This document shows positions 13,525-24,200 of a stretch of DNA of 64,000 nt, in pieces. The stretch is from Symsagittifera roscoffensis. Lineage: Eukaryota > Xenacoelomorpha > Acoela > Convolutidae. Position numbers and translations under genes: made by a program. The notes under the pieces were generated by a model. The model was not told where the DNA came from. It did not search any database and saw only the letters and a list, made by a program, of their open reading frames with translations. The stretch is taken from positions 49,592,233 to 49,656,232 of the forward strand of contig NC_087067.1 of NCBI RefSeq assembly GCF_963678635.1. Reading direction: 5' to 3'. Numbering within the stretch: position 1 is the first letter of the stretch; every line of letters starts with the position of its first letter.

Positions 13525-16136
13525 CGTGGGCTAAAAAAATTATTATTTTGAGACTGAAAAGCGGTGGTATGGGGTTGTTCTATAATTTGTTCATAAGTAT
13601 TTTCATCTTGTGAGTGGTGTGGCATTATATGTTGGATGGGACTTTGTGATATCGTTGGTCTAAAATTATTATGTGTTATGGCTAAATTTCGAAAATTACG
13701 TGGGACTAGGGATAATGGATGGTTATGTGGTAGGGGTGGTAACTGTGGTGCTGTTGGTGTTGTGTCTGCATTGTTATGTTCTTCGTCGTATGTGTTCTGT
13801 CTTGTTGCTATTTTTGTGTTATATTCTTTTATTTGTGCGTCTAAAAGAATTTTGTTTATAGATGTAGAAAATATTCCAAAAAATCCTGCAAATAGTATGC
13901 GTGCTACACTTGCTTGTCTATTGACTTGTGTGTGTATAGCACATGTGTTATAGATTCCTTTTAAGAGTGAAAAAAGAAATCCAATAAAGTTAAACATTGC
14001 GTATAAAATAGTTAGTTTTTCTAAGATGTAGTAGGGCCATCCTAGAAAATCAAGAATTTCATTCTTGAGTGTAACAAAGCTAAAAATATTGATAGGTGAT
14101 ATATCTTGGGGACGGTATTTTTCACCGTTTAGATATATATAATCTTTAATGTCTTTAAAATATCCGCTATAGTCTTGCGTATAGATGTCTGCAAATCCTG
14201 CGGTTTCGGCAAGTTTGCGTAAGTTTTGGTCAATTGATTGTCTTTGTATTGTGTCCATTTGTGTTAATAATTCCTGGAATTGTTGTGTTCTAATGTGATG
14301 TTGAATATCTGATTTTGAGTATATTCCTATTGATTGTAAGTCTATATTTGGGTTTCGAGCGATAGCGCGAATGCTTTCTGGTGAAAATTTTTTGAGTGAT
14401 TGCATTAATGTGGGATATGGGGTGAGAAGGTAATATTTATCTTCATCAGGGTTTAGTTGTACTACGTTGTGGCTATTTTCTGATCCACATGGAACTGCGG
14501 TATCCCAGAAATAGGTTCTTCGTGAAAGTGTGTCAACGAAATGTACTTTATTCTTATAAAAGATAGGGATTCTTTTATAACATCGTTTATCTTCAAAAAC
14601 GTATAGTGGTGATACTTTTTTAGTACAAGTATAAAACCATAAGATGTTTCCTTCATAGTCTAAAAAATTTGATCTATTTCCTGATAGTAACTATCCTGCG
14701 TAGGGTATTTTCAATACTGCTAGTGCAAGTGATTGTAATATTTGTGTTCTTTCTAATTCGCATAGTTGGTGTAATGTTTCTAATTCGGAGAGTGACATTT
14801 CTTGAAAAATTCGGCTAATCGTGTAGTCTAGTTTCATATCTAAGTGAATGTCATAGTGGATATTACCAAAATATGTACTATTCATTAGTGATAGTTCTTG
14901 TAAACGTGTGCTTTGATCGTTTTGGGGTTTTAAATGTCCACCAGGTTGACCTGTATTCTTTTGAAAATTAACTGGTATATATGATGTTCCTTCGTTTAGG
15001 GGATGACTTGTGGCGTATGGGTCGACTTTTATTTTTCCAGTGGTCATGTCGAATCCATTTTCGTATTCAACTAATATTTCAGAGTATTGTGTTTTGTAAA
15101 GTGGGTTTCTGTATTTACATGCAAGTTCTGTTTCTTGATATATTTGAAAACGTGTTAATTTATTTTCTATATTATGAATGTTTCAAAAATTAGAACTTAT
15201 TTTTCGTAATGGATTTACTTGTTCATATGGTATTGATTGTATAAAATATTTTTCGTGAAATTTTATCATACGAGCGTGTATTTTTGCTACTTGAAATGTT
15301 GTACATGTGTCTTCGGGGAACCAAACAATTGTTGCTTGTGTTCTGGTTGTAGGGTCGCAATAACCTTGGTCGTTTTTACAAGGTAATCTAATTCCTTGAT
15401 AAATCATTGTGTTGTCTGATAAATCTCGTGTGAGTTGTATTTTTTCGAGTTGTATTTTCCAATCGAAAAACATTATTTCTTGGTATCCTTTATTTTTTGT
15501 GTCTGCTTTGCAGTTTGATGGGTCATTTATACCAATGTGTGGTATCCAGTGTTTATCGTGCATATCATAGGTTAATCGTCCGTGTGCGCCGTTGTATGGG
15601 TATTTTTCATCTAATTTTATATGTCCTTGATATCTTTCAAGTTCTGCTTGATGTACAGAATCTGAAAAAACTTGGAAATATACTAAATTTCTATCTGTGT
15701 TTTTATTTTTTGTGATGTTTAGTCGGAGTAACTCGTTTTTACAATCTTCGGGATTGAGATGTAAAAGTCGTTCTATATTACTCTGGTAGAATGATTCATG
15801 GTCAAGTCGGTTTTTATTTCCGTTTGAGACTTGTGAACAATGTACTTTCTTTTCAGAAAATGTTGCTGTGAATTTATATCCTATAACTGTAGTTGCTCGG
15901 GCTTTTGAATAAAGTGTTGCTATGACATTTGTAGTTTCTATGGCTTGGGGTTCTGTTTCGCACTGTGATACTTGATTTATTGCATACTTGTGTAGTGTTT
16001 TTTGTTCGTTTTCTTCACAATCGTAATGTGTTACTAATAAATCTTGGGGTCCTGTGCGGGGAGAAGGGTTTATGTTTTGATTTGAGATTACTAGAAAAAG
16101 GAGTTGGAGAAAAATTAATAATTTTAGAATATACAT
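13521..16136 (-). pseudogene. env: Env-like membrane glycoprotein of copy 1, broken by two stops
   Basis: Starts ATG 16136-16134 with a hydrophobic signal peptide (LLIFLQLLFLVIS). The frame matches the open Env of copy 2 along its whole length apart from a one-codon indel near the C-terminus. It is interrupted by TGA at 15183-15185 and TAG at 14691-14693, where copy 2 has an arginine and a tyrosine codon. No frameshift. The C-terminal membrane region (GWPYYILEKL... and a second hydrophobic stretch after VNRQASVAR) is preserved. As it stands the gene would give only a 317-residue secreted N-terminal fragment unless stops are read through. The last 4 bases overlap ORF Z. Confidence 0.9.
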
Positions 16137-17299
16137 GTGTATGATAATCCTGAGTATGGGTTATAAAATGTGATGTAACCAATTGTTTTTTTGGTATATC
16201 TGTCGTATTTATATATTACTTCAGTGGTTATAAATGGTGGTGGTAGTGATTGAGCTGTTATGTTTGATGGGTTTAATGGGTAGGGATGTTGAGTAATGTT
16301 GTTTAATTTAACTGTGATTTCAAACTTTAATTGTAAACTGTTTTGTTGGAGTATTTGGATATTGTGATCACGGATATCGTCGTGAATGTCTTGTCGGTAT
16401 TGTAATCTATTAAGTGCCCAGTTGTGGAGGCGATTACTTTCTAGATGTTGTCCAAATAATGGTGGAGGGGCTGTAAATGTATTCCGATCTAGTCTTAAAG
16501 GGATATTTGTTGATGATTGTTCTCGATATCTGGCGTCGAGATTATTTGGAAAATTTAAGTTAAAAGGTGGTGGTGAAATCTGGCTTATTGATGGTGTTGA
16601 TGGTAGTGATAATGTTTCTGGTAGTGATGAGGATGTTGTTGTATCCGTAGAAATATCTATTGGATCATTGACTAAATTTAATTCACCTTGTGTAAATGAA
16701 TGTGTTGTCCAATATGGTAGTCGTGATGCCTGGTTTGGGGGGTTAAAGGGATTTTCACGTATTTGTTCAGACGTTGGTGTTGAACCTAAGTAATCTGATG
16801 GTAGGCTTGAGGTGCTACGTTGTGAAAGAAGCGTAGGGGTTTCTGGTAATATACCAATGGGGTTTTCTGGAGTGTTTTGTGATGGGGATTGAGGTATATC
16901 AAAATGAACTCGGGGAGTTAGAAAATTCCTGTTCCGTCGAGGATGTATAATTTGTCTATTTATTTCGACTGTATTTTGGTTTTGACTAGGATTTCTTATT
17001 CTACTTAATTCTTGTGGTAGTGTTGGGTATAAGTTATATGTTGGTTCGCTTAGAGGTGCTTGTCGTTGAACTGATTCTAGTGGTTCTGATAAACGAGCGT
17101 GTCGTTCTTCAAAAGTGTATGGGTTATCTTGAAAGGAAATTCGTGTAGATGTTTGAGGATTATTGGTAGTTGAAGGTGTTGTTGGGTTATCTTGGATGAT
17201 GTCGGTGAAGACTGACTTGGTGACTTTTGGGTAGCAATTTTTGATAGCTTTTTGGTCTATTCTTTTAGTGAAAAAGTTAATGTTTATTAAAGTATTCTT
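16124..17299 (-). CDS. ORF Y, about 390 codons without any methionine codon
   Basis: Open from just after a TAG (17302-17300) to TAA (16126-16124), 391 codons, with no ATG in frame anywhere. Copy 2 keeps the same frame open for 380 codons, also without ATG, so this is a real coding region that must borrow a start. Options are splicing (TTCTTTTCTTAG directly before 17299 is a good acceptor), a frameshift from ORF X, which it overlaps by 23 nt, or a non-ATG start. The first two thirds are rich in serine, threonine, proline and asparagine (PSTTNNPQTSTRISF). The C-terminal third looks folded (NRLHNWALNRLQYRQDI, then ITVKLNN, GYITFYNPYSG). The last 13 bases overlap the Env start. Function unknown. 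Confidence 0.75.
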   Translation of the reverse strand, partial: KNTLININFFTKRIDQKAIKNCYPKVTKSVFTDIIQDNPTTPSTTNNPQTSTRISFQDNPYTFEERHARLSEPLESVQRQAPLSEPTYNLYPTLPQELSRIRNPSQNQNTVEINRQIIHPRRNRNFLTPRVHFDIPQSPSQNTPENPIGILPETPTLLSQRSTSSLPSDYLGSTPTSEQIRENPFNPPNQASRLPYWTTHSFTQGELNLVNDPIDISTDTTTSSSLPETLSLPSTPSISQISPPPFNLNFPNNLDARYREQSSTNIPLRLDRNTFTAPPPLFGQHLESNRLHNWALNRLQYRQDIHDDIRDHNIQILQQNSLQLKFEITVKLNNITQHPYPLNPSNITAQSLPPPFITTEVIYKYDRYTKKTIGYITFYNPYSGLSYTCIF

Positions 17300-17453
17300 C
17301 TAAGAAAAGAATTAGGAGGATTGTTGCTAGAGCGAATGTGATGATTGCTTTCTTTATACATTTGCATATAGTCAAAATGAGGGATGATAGAAATGTTATG
17401 AAAATTACAAATAGTAGAAAAATATCAGTTCTACTGAAAATAGTTCGTATCAT
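17277..17453 (-). CDS. ORF X, 58-residue hydrophobic protein
   Basis: ATG at 17453-17451, TAA at 17279-17277. Two hydrophobic segments (IFLLFVIFITFLSSLILTI and ITFALATILLILFL) flank a short basic hinge CKCIKK, suggesting a small two-span membrane protein. The copy 2 homologue is 62 residues long with only a few changes. It lies between W and Y in the cluster. Small hydrophobic proteins of this shape occur in several viruses as pore-formers, but I cite that only as a resemblance. It was too short for a 60-codon cut-off. Confidence 0.65.
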   Translation of the reverse strand: MIRTIFSRTDIFLLFVIFITFLSSLILTICKCIKKAIITFALATILLILFLEEYFNKH

Positions 17454-17463
17454 TTAGACAATT

Positions 17464-17679
17464 TTATAAATCGTACCTGTGGATATAATCAAAGGTTTTT
17501 GAAAGTTGGAGAAATAGTTCGAATATAGTGTAGAAAATTAAAAAAATATTACAAAAAATGATTAAGAGTATTAGAAAAGATTCAAGGATATCAAAAAGAA
17601 ATATTATGAAAGTTTCAAGTATCGTAAAAAATTGTTTGAGGTTTGTGATAATTTTAGTGACTGTTTGATAGAAGAGCAT
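17464..17679 (-). CDS. ORF W, 71-residue hydrophobic protein
   Basis: Begins MLFYQTVTKIITNLKQFF and is strongly hydrophobic, with phenylalanine- and isoleucine-rich stretches that could span membranes once or twice. In copy 2 it is 76 residues and its stop overlaps the ORF X start as ATGA; in copy 1 a 1-bp deletion near the end gives an earlier stop and separates it from X by 10 bp. The tail contains CACAGGTACG, which could serve as a splice site in either sense. Function unknown. First gene after a 600-bp gap behind Gag-Pol. Confidence 0.65.
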   Translation of the reverse strand: MLFYQTVTKIITNLKQFFTILETFIIFLFDILESFLILLIIFCNIFLIFYTIFELFLQLSKTFDYIHRYDL

Positions 17680-18273
17680 TTAAGAAATGGCTTCGTGATC
17701 GAATATTTTTTGTTGTTTGGGGCAATTTTCAAGTGTGGTCGGATTATTTATTAGTTTTTTGACAAGTGGGTTGAGTTTCGTAAAAAATTGTTGGGGGCAA
17801 TTTTTATGGTGATCGGGAGGTCTTCTTTGTCTTTATTTTCATTTGTCAAATGATCTGGGGTATTTTTGAGATTTTTATACTTTAGGCTAAATAAAATGGT
17901 CGTTCTTTTACTTTAGGCTAATTTAACATATTTGTTTGGGGGGTATTTGAGGGCTGAGTTGGGGAAATATTGTTGATCTTTGGTTTATTAGATAAGGGAG
18001 GGTTATGATATTATGGTGATATTTATTTTAGTTGTCAAGTTGGAGTGGTTTGCTTATTTTTGACCTGGAGGTCGTAGAGTTATAGTTATAGATATGCCTG
18101 GAGTTTAATATTTTTCGTCTAGTTGGTTTGTGTTAAAGTTATAGAAGGTGACGGATTGGATGAATCCTATTGGCTAATTTTGAACTAGAATCGCTGCGTG
18201 TTTATCAGCATGTTATCTTGAAAAATGAAAGTGTGAAATGTTTCAGAGGTGCAAAGATTTTTAAATGTAGAAT
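17680..18273 (-). other. Gap between Gag-Pol and ORF W
   Basis: About 590 bp without an open frame of note, conserved in copy 2 (57878-58470). On the sense strand a short block (tagcctaaagta) occurs twice. A promoter, internal ribosome entry element or splice acceptor for the downstream gene cluster would be expected here, but none can be pinned down by eye. Confidence 0.5.
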
Positions 18274-21200
18274 TTAAGGTTGTTTTTGAAATTCAACTTT
18301 CTTTAATATTTTAGATTGTGGGATGAATACTTTATAATTTTTACGTGGTTGATTTCTAAGTCGTGAAGACTCTCTATGTTCTGATTTGTCGATTTGTTTT
18401 TGGGGTATTATTTGTTCTGTCATTTTTCTATTTTTTCTTTCTTTTTGAGATGTATTTTGATCGAGATTTTTTGTATTGTTTTTTGTGGTGTTTGATTTTG
18501 TATTTTGATTTCCGAGGTGAATATCATTTTGTTCCTTTGTTGTATTTTCCGTATGTGGGTCATTTTGAATAACTTTTAAACCTGTAAAAGAATATAATTG
18601 AGTTAGTTCGCGGAGTGCGTATTCTTTTGGATAATAAGGTAATAGGTTATTTCGGTGTTGAACGATTTCTTTTTTATCTGAGTCGGTGATTTTATATGTG
18701 ACATCAGTGGGTTTTGCAATTATTTGGTATGGTCCTTTACGAAGGGGTTGTAACTTTTTTGAAATTCCTTTTTGAGTATTAAAATTGGGTATTAAAACAA
18801 ATGTTCCAATTTTTAAATCGGATGCTGGTGTAAAGCGTGAATTTATTTGTTCATTAATATTTTGCCTTTGTAACAACTTTTTTGTTACCTTTTGGTAAAT
18901 TTCATTGTGTTTTTTATCTCTGTTTAAAATCCATTCGGTGTGTGTACCGGAGGCTAATTTAAGAATTTGTGGGTGATGAAAATGATCTTCATCGTGTGTA
19001 TGTAATGGTAGGTTATAACAAATTGAGTCTTTATTTGGTTGACAATAACCTTGTGCGTTTTTATGAGAGTTTGCTGTAAACATTATTGGTTTGCGTGGCT
19101 TTTGGTTAAAAACCATTTCATATGGTGACATTCCTAAAGTTGTCGTGATTTGTGAATTGTATGCTAAGGGAAATAGTTTTACATCTGCTGACCATTCGGT
19201 ATATCTTGTATCATTTCCATTGATGATACATCTGAGATATTCTTGTAATGAACGGTTCATACCTTCGACTAAGCCGTTTGTCCAAGGTGCGTGAGATGTA
19301 CGTGGTTTGTGTTTAATGTTATATAAATGACATAGTGTGATGATTTCATTATTTATGAATTCTGTACCGTTGTCTGTAACTAAAATTTCTGGTAGTCCGA
19401 ATTTGGCTATCCAGTGTTCATATAGTGTTGTGTAAGCATAATAAGCGTTACAATGTGGTACTGGGTTAAGTGCTACATAATGTGTAAACGCGTCAACAAT
19501 TACCATAATGTAGGAGTTTCCTTCGGATGAGGGTGAAATTGGTCCTTTGGTATCAAATGAGATACGATGATTAAAGTACAAACTTTGTCCTTTAAAATCT
19601 TGTTTTTGTGCTATTTGTTTTTGATTTGGGTAAGGTTTATTTAGTTGACATACTATACAGTCATTGCATAGTACTTTTATCCAAATTGGTGCATTTGGGA
19701 AATAAAAGTTTTGTATAAAATTTGAATATGTTTTTTCTGATCCAGAGTGTCTTTTAATATTTTGTGTATGTGAAATATTAAAAGCTATAAGAATCATACT
19801 TAAAGGGAGACAGGGAGCTGTAGATTCATTTAGTTTGTATTCTAGAAGGTCTGTGTTTTCGTTAATTGTTGTATTGTTGAATTTTCGAAAATATCGGAGG
19901 AGTGTTTTGTTTCCTAGAATAGTTGAATCTGCTTTGATAGGTTTAGTTTTATATTTGTGCCATGATTTCAGTTGTCGAATTACTGGGTCAAGGTTTTGAT
20001 ATTGTTTCAGTGTTGAAATTGTAATTGTTTCTGTTGGGGGGAGAAAAATGTTTTCGATTTCTAATTTAGATAAGGGTATTGTGTCAAGTGGGTCATGGAG
20101 GTCAAAAACTTGATTTATTGTGTATTTTGAATCGTTTGTTTGTGGTCCTGATAAGTTTATTTTATCAGTCAGATTTTCTTTTTCAATTAGTGGAAAATGG
20201 TCTTTTTTAGGCGGGTGTTGTTTTATTCTTTTTTGTTGGGTGTTGTTTTTTATCCATTGTGAATATGGGATTGTTTTAAAAGTTGATGTTCCAAGTAGAT
20301 CAACTTCATAGTGATTATTTTGACAATCTAAATAAAGTGGGAAATGTTGTAAATTATTTATTTGTGATTGTTCAACGTCAGTTTTTACTGCATATTTGCA
20401 TTCCAATCGGGGTGATGTTTCATTTTCTGCAAGGTAGAATTTTATGTTTTTGGGTATTTCAACTGTGGTTTTTCGTGTAAGTAATTCAGGTGGCGTATTT
20501 CGACTTAAGGTGTCTGGTAATGCAAGATTTTTTCCTGCGGTCCAAACTATATGTAAGTTTGGGAATTTCATTAAAATGAGTTGAAATCTATAAACTCGGT
20601 GGTTTGGATTAGACTTTTGTGTAAAAAGAAAGATGATTGGTTTATGGTCTGTGAATAGAACTGTGGGATGTTTTGATCCAAGTATCAGAAATTCATATTC
20701 TGTTAGTGTATATATTATGGCTGTACATTCTCTCATTAGAGTTGAGAGTCTTAGTTCTGCTTGAGTGAATAATCGAGAATTTGCTGATATGAGGTTCATT
20801 TTATTTGTACTATTATGTGATTGTAATAATGCTGCGCCGATGCCAAAGTTCGAAGCATCGCACATTGCATAAAATGGTTGATTTGAATCTGGAATTGTGT
20901 TTGAAATTTGTTCGGTTAGAAGTTTTTTAATTTCTTCAAATCGTGCTTGATGTTCTATATTCCATTCAAAATTATTTTGTTGTCTAAGTATGTTATAGAA
21001 TGGTCGTAGATATAATTGCATTTTATAAACATATTTGCTTAAAAAGTTTAACATTCCAAGGAATTCTTGGATTTTCTTTTTATTTGTTGGTGGTTGGAGT
21101 TTTTGAATAGCGTCTATACGTGATTTCAATGGAGTGATTGTTTTTCTTTCTATATTATGCCCTAAGAATTTAACTTTTGTCAAAAAGAAGTGTGATTTAT

Positions 21201-24200
21201 CGGGGGCGGCCTTCAGATTTTCGTTCTGAAGTATTTGGTGATATTGTTCTAAAACATTGAACATTTCCTCTTTTGTTTGTGATTGCATAAAAACATCGTC
21301 TAAATAGGTGATTGCGTTTTTCTTGAGTATTAGTGGTCGAAAAATCTTGCTCATAAAAGCTGAAAATGCTGCTGGTCCTATGGATATTCCATAGAATAAG
21401 CGGTTGAATTCGTTTTGTTGATTTCCAATAACAAATTGTGTTAAGCGTCGTGATTGTTCATCTAATGGCATTTGATTATATGCACTATTCATATCGGCGG
21501 TGGTAAAGTATTTTCCGTTTATTTTTGTTAAAATAACTTGTATTGGTTCAATGGGCCAATTACACTTTGATTCATCTATGAGTGAGTTGAGGTATCTAGC
21601 ATCGAGAACAATTTTTAATGATTCTCCTTTGGCTAGAATGATAACAGGGTTGATAAATGTGTTGCCTTTTGGTTGTTCCTCTTTGTTTACTGGTGATATA
21701 ATGTTGTATTGTTCTAAAATGTCGAGTAATCTGTTCACTTTATCGTGTAAGTGAATTGGTACTTTACTTGCTCTTTGTTTTTTGAAAACTGCGTCTGGTT
21801 TTAATGGGAGATGTAGTGATGAGCTGATTTTGCCAACATCAAATTTGGATGTTGCATAGACTGATGAATATTTAATTAGCTGTTTTGCTAGTTTTTCAAA
21901 TTCGTCTTGTGTTATTTGTGAATGTTGGAAATTAAACATTGTTAAAAATTTCTGTTGATTCTCTGTGTAGTTACTTATGTTGAATGTAGGTTTGAAATAT
22001 GGGGTTTTTGTGAAATAATCCGTATTTCTGTTTTCGTTACTTATTATATTATTTATAGATAATTCTTCATTAAGGATTGTGGATTGGCAAATATCTAGTA
22101 ATTGGAGTATATTTTTTACACGATATGCTTTTTCGTGTATTGGTAATATTGTAGCGTTGGTTTCGCAATAGCCTAAAAGTCCTAAAGGTAATGTTACTTG
22201 GTAAGGTGTATTGTTGTATACATGTAAGGAAATAATATCTGAATTCGAGTTTTTCAAATATTTTATTGATGAGATTGTGATTTTGAAAAACTTATGAATA
22301 GGTTTGAATTCAAAATCTGACATATAAAATTTTTGTTTGTTTTGTTTTTTATCATATTGGTGAACTTGTTTGATTGAAAAATTATAGATGTTTCCTGATA
22401 GTGGTTTCAAGTGTTTTCTTTGTTGGTTATATATTGGGTAAAATTTTGAAAAAAATGGTGGTTGTTTATTTAATCTTTGAAAAAATGTTAGGGATGTGTC
22501 TTTTGTTTTTGTATATTTATCTTTGATTAATATTTTACTATTCAAGATGTTGATTGTTGGTATATATTTAGAGATAAATGGTATTGCAATGATATTATGT
22601 TTAATATCAGTGATATGGAATATTTGTTTAAATGGTTTGGTTAAAATTTTGTTTTGCTCCATTGTTCTTGTGGGGAGAAGAAATAATTGAATTTTTCCGT
22701 AGTTTATTAATGTTGATCCTTGTGCTGTTGCTAGTTTGCTGGAGGTTTCAAGAGGTGTTAGCTTTGGGTGTAAGGTTTTTATTTCATTCCATGTGGGAAT
22801 GTTTATTATATTTGATTCTGCTCCTGAATCAATTAAAAAATCAATTTCAAGATCTGGTGGTTGAAATTCTTTGCTTTTTGGACTTTCCAAAAGAAATGGT
22901 ATTGTCCAAATTTTTTCTTTGGGTTGTTCTTTTTGTATGTTTTGATAGATGTGATTTGTATTCAAGCATTTTGTTTTTTCTTTCTCATTGGGTTGGTTTG
23001 TAGTGTTAATTTCATTAGTTTTTTGTGTCGTCGGTGTGGAATGGACGGGTTCAATATAATAATTGTGAAGGAGTTCTGATTGATTCTCATATATGTGTGA
23101 TGAAAAGGGTTCTTCATATATAACAGGTTCATAGTCATTTTCGACTTTTATCATGTTGATGGAGAGAGTGTTTTCTGCATCGCTTTCTGAATCTGATGAT
23201 CCACAGTTTATTTGGTTGAGTTGTAACGTATCAGTTACTGTGTCATCAATACCTGGAGGGTCTGATGTTGTTTCTGGATTAGATTGTACTTGATTAATAT
23301 GTCTTTGGTGTTTAGGTGTACTACTTCTGTGGCGATTATTAGAATTATTATAGTTATTATTATTCCGGTGTGGTGATTGGGAATAATTTCTATAACGATT
23401 ATTATAACTTGAGTGTCGATTTTGTGAATTATTTCGCGATCTGTTTTGGTAATTATTGTTTGGTCTGTTATAGTTCGATCTATTATATGAGTTATTCCTT
23501 GATTGATTGTTCGGGTAATTCTGGTTTCGGTTGTTTGAATAACTTCTATTCCGATTATTTGAGTAGTTTCTATTCCTATTGTATGATGAATTTCGTGATT
23601 GATTGTTTGGATAATAATTATTTCTTGATTGGGAATTAGATCTAGAAACAAATCGTTGTGTATTTGAATGTGATCTGGAGTAGTTATTTCGACTATTTGG
23701 TCTATTGTAGTGATTTTGTGATGAATTATGCGTGTTTCTTCGTTCTGGTGATCTTCCTCTATAACTTGAGTTATATGGTGATTGATTTCTTGTATAATTT
23801 GTATTGTTCGGGAGTGGTTTTCCTGAACTGTTGTTGCTGTAGACTGTTTTGTTCGGTAGATTTTGATCTTTTTTCATGTATTGATAGAATGATTTATTTG
23901 GTTCTTTATATTTTTGAGGTTTATTTTGATTGTCTTGCTGTTTTTGTCTACATTCAGAAATACTATGTCCGTATCGTCGGCAATAATTACACCATTTTTT
24001 GAAAGATGGTTTGCCTTTAAAGTTTGGGTGTTTTTCGTAAATATTGAGTATTTCAGTGATTTTTTCAACGAGATCTGTATCTGATTCCTGTATATTGTTT
24101 ATATTTGTGGAAGCTGTTTCAATTCTGTTAACGTATTGTAATTTCAGATTTTCCGTTTCTTCGAGTTTCATTGTGATTTCTGCTTGTTCTAGTTTGTCTA

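Noticed and set aside
23235..23651. 138-codon frame rich in isoleucine and threonine (and 53463-53819 in copy 2)
   Set aside because: Alternate-frame reading of the R/N/S-rich tract of Gag-Pol; repeats arise from the codon pattern.
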